Both the position numbers and the translations under genes were made by a program. Positions 1 through 11,345 of a stretch of 64,000 nucleotides of DNA are shown here, in pieces. The notes beneath the pieces are model-generated. The model was not told the origin of the DNA. It did not search any database and saw only the letters and a list, made by a program, of their open reading frames with translations. The first letter of the stretch is position 1. Each line of letters starts with the position of its first letter. This DNA is from Amorphophallus konjac (lineage: Eukaryota; Streptophyta; Magnoliopsida; Alismatales; Araceae): contig CM040126.1 of NCBI GenBank assembly GCA_022559845.1, positions 47,238,458 through 47,302,457 of the forward strand, given 5' to 3'.

Positions 1-54
1 ACGGCCCAGAGATGGGGCGTCAGAGCCAAGTGACGGTCCTACGATAGACCGTCA
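1..54. repeat. Paired 8-8-8 dyads, element A 3' region
   Basis: One dyad cut by the window start (1-22, arms ACGGCC and GGGCGTCA) and a perfect one at 31-54 (arms TGACGGTC and GACCGTCA, 8-bp spacer). They are separated by exactly 8 bp. Same architecture as the clusters at 1881-2130 and elsewhere. Confidence 0.85.
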
Positions 55-288
55 AAGAATGAACTGTACTCCGAGACAGATTGTGCTGCAGAGTCCAATC
101 TCGAAGGATGACTACCCAAATCCCCACTAGAACTCTGCTAAACTTGAGATAAGGCCTTCCAACTCAAATCTTATCACTCCAAAGCCAAAAGTAAGCCTTT
201 AAAACTTAGAAACTTAGCCAAAATTCGTAACTTTACTGAATTCTCTGCTACTAGGGCTGAAGAACCTCTCCTAAGGGCAGAAAACACC

Positions 289-1587
289 ATGAAGAGAAGC
301 TTCGAGGTGATGGCCATGGAGGAGAAGATCTACACCGGACCCAAGGCTGCGAGAAAAGAGCACAGAGAGCTGCAGAGGCTGACCTCAATCCCTAAGCATC
401 TGAGCTCCAATGCTCAAAGAGTGGTAAGCTTCTATACCTTCACCAAGTTCATCAATTCTCTGCACTTCATCTGTCCTCATGATCTCTCCTTCTTCTTCTA
501 GCCTCTTCCTGGTCCAAGATACTATTCCAATCTGAAGTGGGTGGCTCCCTTGGTCAAGGAACTCCGTTTAGAAGTCTTAGCAATCCTTAGGGCATGGCAC
601 CTCCAACCTCTATTGGTCTTAGGCAAGAACTTTCAGAAATTGTCATTAGATTGGCCAAGCATTTCAGCCCTCATAAAGTTGTGGCATCCTCAAACACATA
701 CCTTCATCTTCCCTTCCTTTGAAGCTACAGTCCTATTAGAGGAGGTAGAAACCTACATAGCCCTCCCTAAGACTAAGGCGGGGGATGAAGACCTAGTTTG
801 CTACACAGTGGTGCCTATTGACCCATCCTTGATCTTGAGCGATTTCATCCACAATCCAAAGGACGTGAGGACCATGATTAGCCCACACCACATTCATTTG
901 ATACCCATGGCACAATGGATAGTCTCTCATTGTAAAAACAAGTGGGAGAGATATGAAGCCATAGCCAAGGCGGTGTCAGTTTGTTTATGTGGAGTCTTCC
1001 TTTTCACAACTACTGACCACCTCTTAGATACCCAAAATCTTAGCATTATCAGCGGGTTGTGGCGGGGAATGTCCATCTCTCAAGCGATCCTCTCATATCT
1101 CTATGAAGGACTAAGCTCCACTTACTTAGGAGGCCCACTATTCGGTTCTATGGTACTCCTTGAGTGTTGGATGGGTGTGAGAATCAAATTCCAACCCAAG
1201 GAAGATGTAACTTCTGCTAGCCGGATCTTTGGGAGCCACCCTTTGTTCTTTATTGGAGGTGCATCTGGATTTTCTTCTCAGGTCGAATGCAAGACGGTGG
1301 ACAAGAAAACACGGGATGAATGGCGCCTCTTCTTCAACACCTTGCCATTAGAGGAATTCATCATGCGACCAAGAATCCTTAGGAGCACTTTGCTTAGAAT
1401 ACCGCGGCGTCAAGGCCTGGACCTCCAGCTAGTGGGAAATACTACCATGGCGATCTACAACCCGCACCGGTGCCATCTTCAGATCGGACTACCCCGGATT
1501 GAAGTTCCTGCACTATCACACTACCCTCCCCTTCTAGCTAGGAAGATGGGGACCGAGGAGGATGAAAGAGCAGTTCGAACGCGATGA
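289..1587 (+). pseudogene. Antisense plant mobile domain (PMD) ORF of element A, two exons
   Basis: The ORF runs opposite to gag-pol. ATG at 289 follows CACC. Exon 1 (289-423) is 45 codons. A GT..AG intron lies at 424-501, and exon 2 opens in the same frame at 502 and reads to a TGA at 1585-1587. The protein matches the plant mobile domain seen in plant transposons and in the MAIN family. Its function in Tat elements is unknown; such antisense ORFs are described for Tat-lineage elements. Compared with the copy at 54570-55518, one base is missing near 1578-1582, which brings in the early stop. The next frame keeps the expected acidic C-terminal tail to a stop near 1714. The codon at 541 is an internal GTG, not the start. 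Confidence 0.75.
424..501 (+). other. Candidate spliceosomal intron in antisense PMD ORF
   Basis: Donor GTAAGC at 424 and acceptor TTCTTCTTCTAG ending at 501, 78 bp, within the plant intron size range. Removing it joins exon 1 (45 whole codons) to exon 2 without changing frame. Unspliced, the exon 1 frame stops at 499-501. Confidence 0.6.
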
Positions 1588-1880
1588 CCATGTGGGAGAT
1601 CAGCAAAGTGCGTCCGTGGCAAGAAGAAGTGGAAGAGAACGACGAAGCACGCCGTGGCTACGTGAAAGAGTTGAGGAAGATCCACCCTCTTGCGGATAGG
1701 AAATTGAATAGTTGATTTGTTATGATAAAGATGTTGTAATTGACAACGGGAATTGAAATCTTATTAATCTTATGTTTCATTAAGTTCATTTGAATGAGAT
1801 GGGAATGCCTTAGTTGTGTGAGCACGAGTTGTGGCTTGACTTGGCTAGAATGATCTGCAAAACAGAGCCTCTGGAGAGTG

Positions 1881-2130
1881 TAACGGTCCTGAGAAGAACC
1901 GCCACAAGGATGTGACGGTCTGGTGATAGGCCGTCAGGGGAATGAGCTGAGAATCTAGTTCTCTGGAGGATATAACGGTCAAACGCCAGACCGTTAGAAT
2001 GATGTGACGGTCGGAATGAAGACCGTCAAGGATGGACCTGCTGAGAGAATAGAGCCAACGCCCTGAAGACAATGTGACGGTCAGAAAGTAGACCGTTACA
2101 TGACTGTGACGGTCTGATGCTGGCACGTTA
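1881..2130. repeat. Three pairs of 8-8-8 dyads, element A
   Basis: Six 24-bp dyads at 1881-1904, 1913-1936, 1973-1996, 2005-2028, 2075-2098 and 2107-2130. Each is arm (8) + spacer (8) + reverse-complement arm (8). The gap inside each pair is exactly 8 bp. The arms at 1973 are TAACGGTC/GACCGTTA and at 2005 TGACGGTC/GACCGTCA, so the second base of the arm changes together with its partner. They lie downstream of the antisense ORF, between it and the T-rich tract. Confidence 0.9.
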
Positions 2131-2337
2131 CAGACCTGAACCTGCAAAGTTCTGAGTTTTCAGCCCTGAGCTTTAACCTGAGTTCTACACACACTTAAAC
2201 GAGAGACAAGTTAGATCTGTTCTTAGACTCAACCCCTTGCCTTAAAGCAAGTTAGAGAATGACCATTTCTTGATATTTGGTCAAGGGGTGGAGCCTTATT
2301 AAATAGGCGGAAGACATAATAAAAATAATGCGATGCA

Positions 2338-2590
2338 TGCAATGCATATGATGGTGTTTTTTTGGAGTTTTGGGAAATATGTGAATTTTCGTGAGGTTTT
2401 TGGAAATATTTGATGTTTTTGGGGTTTTGAAATGTATGATTTTTGTTTGATTTTGGAAATATATGATTTTTGTTTGATTTTAAAAATATGATGATTTTTT
2501 GGGTTTTGAAATTTATGATTTTTTTGGATTTTGGAAATATATGATTTTTTGGGTTTTGGAAATATATGATTTTTTTGGATTTTGGAAATC
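2338..2590. repeat. Degenerate T-rich tandem repeat between PMD ORF and integrase
   Basis: Roughly 25-bp units of the type GGAAATATATGATTTTTTGG repeat about ten times. On the element's sense strand this is an A-rich tract. A homologous tract lies in the same place in element B (56130-56300), so it is a family feature and not a chance low-complexity run. The short ORFs across it are repeat translations. Confidence 0.8.
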
Positions 2591-3352
2591 AGTGCCCCCC
2601 CCGACAACGTGGGTCCTTCTTATTATAACGAGAGTTCCCGAGGTTGGCGTGCAACAAGGTGACGACCCCTGGCCAAGGCCCAACTTGCATGACGGTGTCT
2701 CTACCAGGGCCATACCCAGGGTACTAGTCTTGATCCTAAAAGGAAAATAGAACACGGGGGTAAGCTTAGGCCAGATATAGAGGTTTTTAGGACTTGAGTT
2801 CCTCTCCAGATAACCCATTAGAGATTTGGTCTGTTGCGCCGGGGCTTTGTGTCCGTCATCGAACCTTAGTCCACTCTAGGCATGCATGCGACCGGGCTCA
2901 TTCGTCCCGCGGGGAACTGTACTGCCACTCTTGCCATGCCTAGCTCTCTTTCTCTCTTTCCAGAGCTTTATGATTGGAATCTATGATTGGAAGACTTTTG
3001 AGATAATGCTTTTGCTTTTGTCACAAAGATTGCCCCTTTGGCTTTTCCTTTTTCTTTCTGTGTTTCTTTGCTTGTGGCGTCAGGTCATAACGGACTGCCC
3101 CTATTTGAGACCTCCTCTCGTCAGGGTGACTAGATTGGTCATCGCCTCCTTATTCACTTCTTGCCCCTGGATTCAGCCGAGGAAAGAAACGGACAGGGAC
3201 TCGACTTTCCCCCAAAGCATGGCCGAGAAAAAATGGTGTTTACAAAGCAGGAAACCTGACCAGGGATGTCGTGTAGTGTGTGATTGCCGTACTCGGACTC
3301 CTTCACGGTGAAAGGAAGAACACCTCGTCGCTGGGGTGGCACTGATTAGACT
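2591..3352. other. Conserved non-coding block 3' of integrase, element A
   Basis: No gene seen. Several stretches, such as the CCACTCTAGGCATGC and GTCATAACGGACTGCCCC segments, recur in the same order in element B (56560-56830). This implies shared 3' untranslated sequence of the family. Confidence 0.6.
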
Positions 3353-6300
3353 CTAAGGAAAGAAACGCTTAAGATACAACCCATTCCAAGCGTGAGAGAG
3401 CTCCTCACCTTCTGCGTTCACTAAGCGATAAGCATTCCCTGGATAAGCCTCTTTTACAACGAACGGCCCTTCCCAGTTAGGTTGCAATTTAGACCTAGGA
3501 CCTGCAGACCGAATGAATTTGCGCTTCAAAACCATATCACCTTTTTGAAATTTACGTTCAATCACCTTCTTTTGAAAATAACGCGAAACTCTATTTTGAT
3601 AAACAGATACGTGATCGGCCACGTTCATCCTCTTCTCATCCAAGAGTTCCAGCTGAACAAGCAACGCCTCTCGACGTTCATCGATATTAAGTTCCTTATC
3701 AAGCTGCACTCTATGGGAAGGGATCAAGATCTCATATGGGAGCACCGCCTCCATCCCATAGGTAAGAGCGTAGGGAGTTTGTCCCGTAGGAGTACGGACG
3801 GAGGTACGGTAAGCCCATAGAGCTTCCACTAATCTTTCTGGCCAATCGAAAAATTTATGAGATTCGCATGTTTTCTTTATGATTTTAAGAAGGGTTTTAT
3901 TAGTGGCCTCGGCTTGACCGTTGCCTTGAGGATAATATGGAGATGAATGATGCAATGCAATATTGAACTTCCTACATAGGTCCTTGAGCTCTTGAGAAAC
4001 GAACTGGGGTCCGTTGTCGGTGATGATGCTGTTTGGCACTCCGAACCGCGAGATGATATTCTTCATGATAAAATGGCACACCGTCAAAGCTTTGATCTCT
4101 ACGTACGCCTCCGCTTCGGCCCATTTGGTGAAGTACTCAGTGGCGGTAAGGATAAAGGATTTTTGCTTGATCTGAGAGTTAGGATCACCGAGCGGGCCGA
4201 CAACGTCGAAAGCCCACATAGAGAATGGCCAAGGAGCGGAAAGAGGATGGAGAGATGAAGCTGGAGCATGAATCTTATCAGCGTGGAGTTGGCATTTAAG
4301 ACACCTCCGGACATAGAGGGAGCAATCTTCCTCTAGAGTGGGCCAATAGTAGCCCTGCCTAAGGATCTTCTTCGCTAGAGCCTGGCCATTGACATGACCT
4401 CCACACTCACTAGAATGGGCTGCTCAGCCACCTTCCAAGCCTCATCATCATCTAAGCATCTCATGAGCATTCCATTGGTAGCACGCCTGTATAGTTCTCC
4501 TGCAACGATGGTATACCTTGAGGCGGCTCTCCTTATTGACTTGCGCTGCTCGGCATTTGCCCCTTCTGGGAACGATCCGTCCTTGCAAAACAACTCAATC
4601 TCATGATACCAGGCAATTCTTCTTCCTCCAGAATCTCTTCTAGCTCCATCAAAGATACTTCCTTAAGGTCTTCCTTCTCAGCCCTCGCCTCTACAGCTTT
4701 CCTAAGGTTGATGTACCAAGGATCCTGAAGAGAGGGTGCGTCCAATCTCTGAACGACGATAGTCTCAGTGCCCCGACTGAGAGGGAAAGATAGAGAGGAA
4801 GCAAGCGAAGCTAAGGCATCAGCTAGAATGTTCTGAGACCTAGGAGTATGGATATAGATCAGCTTACGGAATTGCCTAGCAAGGAGCGTGACCAAATCTT
4901 GATAAGGCTTGAGCTTGGGGTCACGAGTGCGGTAAGTGGACAGAACTTGCCGCAGGACGAGCTGAGAGTCTCCTATGATATTCAAATAGCACGCGCCTAG
5001 GAGATAGGCGTGCTTTAATTCGGCTAGGAGAGCCTCGTACTCAGCGATGTTGTTGGTAGCAGGAAATCGAAGTTGATAAGTAAAGAGAATCGTCACTCCC
5101 TCTGGAGTGAGCAGAACAGCGCCAATCCCGGCCTTGAGAATTGAGTGCACCATCGAAGTGCAGAGACCAAAAGGGATGATGAGAGATAGCAGAGAGATGC
5201 TCATCAGGGAAATCGTCCTGAATAGAGTCAGTGTGAGGGATGGGGAGATGGGCAAGATGCTCAGCAATGGCATACCCTTTGACCGCCTTCTGAACAACAA
5301 ACGTGATATCGAATTGAGAGAGGAAGCTCTGCCAGCGAGCTAACCTACTAGAAAGGACAGGCTTTTCTAAGAGATAGCGATCGGGTCCATTCTAGAAATC
5401 AATCTAACTGGGTGGGAAAGAAAGTAATGTTTAAGCTTCTGAGCTACCCATACTAAGGCGGCACAAGTCTTCTCCATAGCGGTGTATTTGGCCTCAGCTG
5501 GGTTAAACAACCGAGAGAGGTAATAAGTAGCCCGCTCTTTCCCTTCGTCATCTACCTGTGCTAAGACCGCCCCTAGGGAGTCCTCAATGACCGAGATGTA
5601 TAGGATTAGGGGTTTCCCAGGGACAGGAGGTTGCAAAACTGGGGGATTGGATAGATATTCCTTTAGGTCCTCATAGGCCTTCTGACAGTCTTGATTCCAT
5701 TCAAATTTGACCCCCGCCTTTAGCAATTCATAAAACGGGCGGCACCTTTGAGAATGTTGGGATATGAATCTTCTGATGAATTGCAGTCTGCCAATCAGTC
5801 CTCGAAGTTCTGTGATGTTCTTTGGTGGAGGCATGTCCATGACGGCCTTTACTTTGTTAGGATCAATCTGGATCCCCTGTTTGCTCACTATAAAACCTAG
5901 CAGCTTCCCTGAAGAGACTCCGAATACACACTTCTTCGGATTCATTTTAAGCTTGCACTCTCTCGCTCTTTGCAGCACCTTAGCCAGAATTGAGGGGTGT
6001 TCTTCTTTAGTCCTTGACTTCACCAGAATGTCATCCACGTAGGCTTTCATATAGATATGCATCATGTCATGGAAAATAGCCATCATCGTCCTCTAATAGG
6101 TAGCACCGGTGTTCTTCAGACCGAACGGCATAACCACGTAGCAGTATGTGCCCCAGGGCGTGGTGAAGGAAGTCTTCTCTTGATCTTCCGGAGCGAGACG
6201 GATTTGGTTATAGCCTGAGTAATCATCCATAAATGATAAAGCCTCGTATCCGGCAGTGTTATTGACCAGGACGTCGATGTGAGGCAGCGAAGAAATCATC

Positions 6301-7084
6301 TTTGGGACATGCTTTATTGAGATCCCTGAAATCGATGCAGATACGCACTTTTCCATCCTTCTTGATAACAGGGACTATGTTTGCCACCCACTGAGGATAT
6401 AGAACAACTCTAATGAATCTGGCCTTGTACAACTTTTCGACTTCTTCTTTAATCCTCAAGGCCATGTGGGGGTGAAATCTTCTTGACCGTTGTTTCACAG
6501 GTGTTGCCCCTGGCTTAAGTACAAGTCGATGTTCCACTAAAGAGGGGTCAAGACTTGGCATGTCCTCATAAGACCAGGCGAAAGAATCGCTATACTCCCT
6601 TAGAACCTTGGTCAAATCTTCTTCTACTTGCGGAGAGAGATTAGCGACAATAATGATGGGCCTTGGGTCTTCTTCAGTTCCCAAATTTATTTCTTCCGTA
6701 GGTTCATCCACTGCTGACGATGGCTCGTCGAATCTCTTTAGTCCTTGCGCATGCAAATCAGCAGTGTCATCTACGTTGCTGTCCTCGTTGATTGGATCTT
6801 TTTCATCCAGGATTTCATAGACACCGAGTCCATCATCGCTCCACACGCCCTCTATTTCCTCTTCATCTTCAATCATGATTACCGTGGCAACAAATTCTGG
6901 ACACTTCAAAAGAGCATGACACCGCTGAGTTAGATCTTACAAGAGCCTATCAGGAATGGATTTTGAAGGACGCGCAAGCGGGCGCGGCTCAGAGGAGGAA
7001 GGGTTGGACGACCTAGAACAAGACCCTACTTCTCTAGACCTAACTGACTCTACTTCCCTAGACTCGACGGACCCTAATCCTAAC
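3353..7084 (-). pseudogene. pol: pol of Tat element A (RT, RNase H, archaeal-type RNase H, integrase)
   Basis: Read right to left. The frame opens just after a splice-acceptor-like site at 7085 and leads into the RT N-terminal region (6909-6259). RT palm with YVDD (about 6025) and an RT-linked RNase H follow (6086-5367), then a second, archaeal-type RNase H with NNIAEYEAL and GDSQL motifs (about 5080-4960), then the integrase. The integrase core (4219-3353) shows DNGPQF and the catalytic Glu in GQAEATNK. Damage: TAA near 6940, a frameshift near 6260-6300, CAG-to-TAG at about 6092, a one-base loss near 5385, and frameshifts around 5150 and 4600-4430. The dual RNase H assigns the Tat lineage. 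As it stands the gene cannot make a full polyprotein. Confidence 0.88.
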
Positions 7085-7099
7085 CTAGGGGAAGAAAAT
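7085..7099 (-). other. Splice-acceptor-like site between pro and RT frames
   Basis: On the minus strand the sequence is ATTTTCTTCCCCTAG. It lies directly after the TAG that ends the gag-pro frame (7102-7100) and just before the pol frame opens. Ogre elements of the same lineage are known to splice an intron between protease and RT. I did not find a convincing donor. Confidence 0.5.
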
Positions 7100-10000
7100 C
7101 TAGTGGAAAGGAAGGAGCAGGGGACTCGTGCCCCTGGGAGGAGAATGGAGACAAGGTAGCATAATCTTCCACTGAAATCTCCGTTTCGAATTTGACGTTT
7201 TTTTTTTGGAGATCAGTGGAGACCACACAACAGGATGGAGGAGGCGGGAGTTGCATGGGGAACAATTCGGGAAGATGCAATCGAAGAATGGATCGGAGGA
7301 CCGAAACCACATCTCGTGGAGTGGAGTGGTGGAGGAAGGAGGAGTGAATAGATCGACCAGATTAATAGGAGGACAACGCCCACAGGCGCAAGGAACAAAC
7401 AAGATTTCGAACGGATCATTGAGAGATGAATTGATCATGATCGGAGGAGGACGGGATATGAGTTCCCATTGCTGAAAAAGTGATTGAAGATGGGAGGGAG
7501 ACCAAGAAAAGTCAATCGGCGAGCTCCCCTTCCCCCGTGGATGCTGAACTGGCTGCTTCTTCGGCCTCCATTGGACAAGCCGAACCTCTTGATGCTTCTG
7601 TCGACAGCCTCCTTCATGGAATAATCTTTCAAAGGCTTGGCTATAGTTAATCATGTCATCAACCGGCCCTTTTAGTGGCAGAGGGGGACTGGCAACTGGA
7701 CAAACTGAACCTTTCCTTTCTGGCAGAACTGGCTGTGGGCTTAATGTGCCTGGCTGGAGAGGCCCTCTGACAAAATGCTGACGATAGTCCCAGGTGAGTG
7801 GCCCAGAGTCACCCATCATAGATAATGCAGTCTCTCGGTAGCCGAGACCTCTCCTGTTCATTTTTCTTCCCTTGGGGATGGGCTTGGTCCTTCCTTGCAA
7901 TTGTGCACCGAGGCCTCTCCCCGGTTGGTAGCCTAGCTTCAGTATAATGTCCCAGCCCTTGGAATCTCGGATCTGGGGCTTCATCTTGATATTAACTGCA
8001 GCAGTGACGGGCTTGCAGGGTGTATAAGCCCAAGGAAAGTCAAGATCTAGCACAGAGATAACTGGCCGGCTGCTTGGCCATAATGTGGGAAGAACCTTTT
8101 CTGAAATAGCCTTTACAGATTGGACCGTGGATAAACTCTTAACTTTGACGACCCTCCCTTGGAAAGGAAATTTAATGCATTGATGCGCAGTGGAGGGTAC
8201 GGCGCTGAGAGTGTCAATCCATGGACGACCCAAGATAGCCTTGAACATAGGGTCAATGTCCAGCACATAGAACTCCACTGGCATAGTAAGAGGTCCAAGT
8301 TCTGCTTGAATAGTGACCACCCCATGACAGGCTCTTCTTGAATTATCATATGCAGCTATGGTGGTGGGGGTAGGTCGCAGTAGTTCTTCAGATATGTTGC
8401 AAGCTCGGAGGGTACTGAGTGGGCACACATTAATCGATGCCCCTGTGTCTACCAGTGCTGCGTCAATATTGACTTTGTTCAAAGTAATTGAAATGCAGAG
8501 CGGCATTTGCCGAGCTTCTGGAGGAGCTAGCTCGGTCTCAGAAAATGTGATCGCCGGCCCTTTGGAAATCGTTGCCAGTGCTGTCGGTAAACTGTCAACT
8601 GCCATGTCCTCACTAACCATCACCTTTTGTAAAAAGTTTCTGAGAGCATCCTGGTGAAGGGTAGATCTCTTGATAAGCTCCAAAACAGATATCTTGGAGG
8701 GCACCCTGTCCAGATGATGTAGCAAGTCGTACTGGGTACCCGACAGAGGTTCAGCTTCTTCTTGCTCGGCAGCCGGCTGGGAAGACTGGGGATTAGAAGT
8801 AGTGGGATAGATTCGGTGGAACAGCCGCCCGCGTAGGGTGAGTTTTCATGCCGGCACGGCACCAGAAGATGGCATAATTGGCCCGGTGGTGTGGATGAGT
8901 GGAATAGGCGGTGTGGAAGAAAGGATTTGGTAAGCTGTGGTGTTGGTGGAGGTAATAAGTGGCGATGGACGGATGATGGATGAGGGACTAGTGGAAGGTG
9001 GTGTGGTGATGATGGGTGTTGGTACGGAGGGAGGGCAGGTTAGTGGAGGCGTGAGGATAAGTGAAGGGTTGGGTGATGGCGTGATGATGGTAGCGGGGGT
9101 AACTGGTGACGGGTGTGACAGAATTGCGGGTGGTGGCGGAGTTACTGGAGTGGGTGTGAATGGGGCAACAAGTGCTGAAGGTGTTGGGTGTGTTGGTAGA
9201 ATACTAGAGGGAGCAAGGGGATTGCGGTGATTATGGTGGAAGGCCATTATCTGCTACGTGATGCCGTCGTCATCCAAAGACCACCCGACGTTAGGAGTCG
9301 GGGGTTGGACAACATTTACCTGAGCCGGTGCCTGCGGCTGAGGCTGCGGAGCGGGAGGATGGTTCGGCATCGGGTTTTGGTGAATCCCCAAATCCTGAAT
9401 CGGCAGCTATTGCTACTGTGGTGGCTGCTACTGCGGCTACAGTGCTTGTTGCTGCTGCACTTGCTGCCTCGGTGGCTATCTTCTCTTTTCCTTAATTTCA
9501 ACGATGGCCTTGTGCATTTCGGCCCAATCAATTCTCTGTCCCTCATGAAGGTCATATACCAGATCCCTGAACTGAAAACATCCTTCAATCGTGTGGCCCG
9601 GCTGCCTGTGGAACATGCAGTATTTGGTCTAATCAACGGCCGGGTTCTAGTTGGGCCGTTCCGGAGGAAGCTGTATAGCATTGATTAACATGAGAGCTGA
9701 GAAGATATCCGTGAGAGTTTCTGGCAAGGGCGGGTATTGTGCCCTTTTAGGAGTCGGGCGCTTGTTATGGCTATTGTTGTTATAGCCGTTGGGTGGAGGG
9801 ACGTTGTGGTATTGTGGAGGTTGTGGTGGTTGCTGTGGTGCAGCGAAGGTATTTTGTGGAATGGTGAAGGTAGGCGGAGGGTTTTGTGGAGTGGCTTGGA
9901 AGTTTTGAGGAGCGGGGTTCTGTGGAGTGCGGGGATTTTGGGGGAAGCGGAAGGGTGCGGCTTGGAAAGGGAAAGCAACGGCTTGAACTTGCTCGTTCGT

Positions 10001-11345
10001 CTGGATCCCCTCGGTAACAGGCCCTTGAGGCTTCTTATGATACTTGGGCTTTTGATTTTCAAAGAGCGAGTGTATGGGGGAATCCTTGAACTGAGTTTGG
10101 ATAAAGCGCGCTCGGCTGTATAGTTGATGCATATTGGCTATATCATTCATGGCTAAAATGTTACGGAAGGTCGGAGTGGCATTTGAGATCAACAATTTGA
10201 CCTTCTCTTCCTCCGGAATGTGGCCGGGCACTCTAGCGGCCATCTGCCTCCATCGGTCGGCATAGGTAGCAAATTCCTCATCTGGTTTCATCTTTTCGGC
10301 CACCAGATCCGTGAATGAATATTCCGGGCCGACTCTATCTTGGAACCTCTGAATAAACTTATCTTTTACTGTCTTGAAACTCTCGGCATCTTCTAGTGGT
10401 AAAGAATAAAACCATTCCAATGCAACACCATCTAGCGATCGGCGAAATAGATACGCCATGAGGCGATCATCGTACTGAAATTGAGCCGACTCGTATAAGA
10501 AGTCCCTCACATGAACAAAAGGATTGATGTTCCCATCATATTTTCTATAATTGGGGAGCTCGACTGTGGAGGGAACCGGATGTTCTGGAAACTCGGGACT
10601 GGAACGTCTGCCAAAGATTGAGGGCCAACCCGCTTTTGAAGGAAGTCGAGTTGCTGCTGCATGGCGGCCCACTTATCAAGCAACTCCTGCTCTCGGGAGG
10701 GAGCAGGGACAGTAAAGGATGGATTTTGAGGGACGGAAGGGTAAGCAGATGGAGGAGACGGCCCATAAGAAGGATGATGGATCGAAGGATGACCCACATT
10801 GGATTGGACCTGGGCTGCCCCTTGCTGAGGGCGCATAAAATCGTTTGGACCAACAAGAACTTGCGGCGCAGCTGGGCCTGAGGCATGATGATCTGATGGG
10901 AAAGAAGGGACAAAGGTATTGCCCTTATCAAGGAACTGCTGGGCCGAACCAGAAGACTGGCCCATTTCAAGATTGGAGAAGCGGAGGGTCCTAGGTTGGA
11001 CCGGAGTGAGATCAACGGGCTGCACAATGGGTCCGTCGGCTCTAGGTTGAGCGACGGACGGATTGGAATGACCAAAGACAATCGGAGAGGCGGGGTGTTG
11101 GACCCCTGCATAGCCTGATAGACCGCCTGAAGCTGGGCCGGGTCTAATTGGGCCATCATCTGAAGGACAGAATTGGCGGAAGGAAGAGGAGGATTTTGAG
11201 TGGACGGAGCACTCTCCATGAGGATGGAAGATGAGGGAAGAACGGGCCCTTCGCGAGGCTGGAATGAGACAACTCTAGAGGGATCCTCTAGAAGCCCTTG
11301 AGGAAGGGACTCCTCTTGGGACCGAGGAAGATCGAAGGAAGCCAT
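7100..11345 (-). pseudogene. gag-pro: gag-protease of Tat element A with G-patch
   Basis: Start ATG chosen at 11345 (MASFDLPRSQ). A proline/serine/glutamine-rich N-terminus leads into a retrotransposon gag core (10590-9990), a zinc-finger-like CMFHRQPGHTIEGC (about 9622-9580), a Q-rich then P/T-rich linker (9480-8850), a retropepsin with DTGAS (about 8440), and a G-patch (LGYQPGRGLGAQLQGR, about 7935-7890). From about 10590 to 7100 a single frame continues but is cut by TAG codons (9649-9647, 9631-9629, five at 9478-9407, one near 9255) and a TGA at 8848-8846. Frameshifts near 11080 and 10594 separate the N-terminus. Most stops fit CAG to TAG change. Confidence 0.85.

Noticed and set aside
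1881..2130. CRISPR-like regular repeats
   Set aside because: Units are palindromic pairs with variable spacers of 8 bp inside LTR elements of a plant genome; no cas genes and no constant repeat of CRISPR size.
2886..3311. 141-residue plus-strand ORF between PMD and integrase
   Set aside because: The homologous region in element B does not keep the frame.
8937..9230. Glycine/valine-rich plus-strand ORF
   Set aside because: Shadow of the proline/threonine-rich linker of gag-pro on the minus strand.
9737..10123. Tryptophan/leucine-rich plus-strand ORF
   Set aside because: Shadow of the Q/P-rich gag C-terminus on the minus strand.
10507..11025. Separate 172-residue minus-strand gene
   Set aside because: It is the N-terminal gag frame of element A displaced by one-base frameshifts on both sides.
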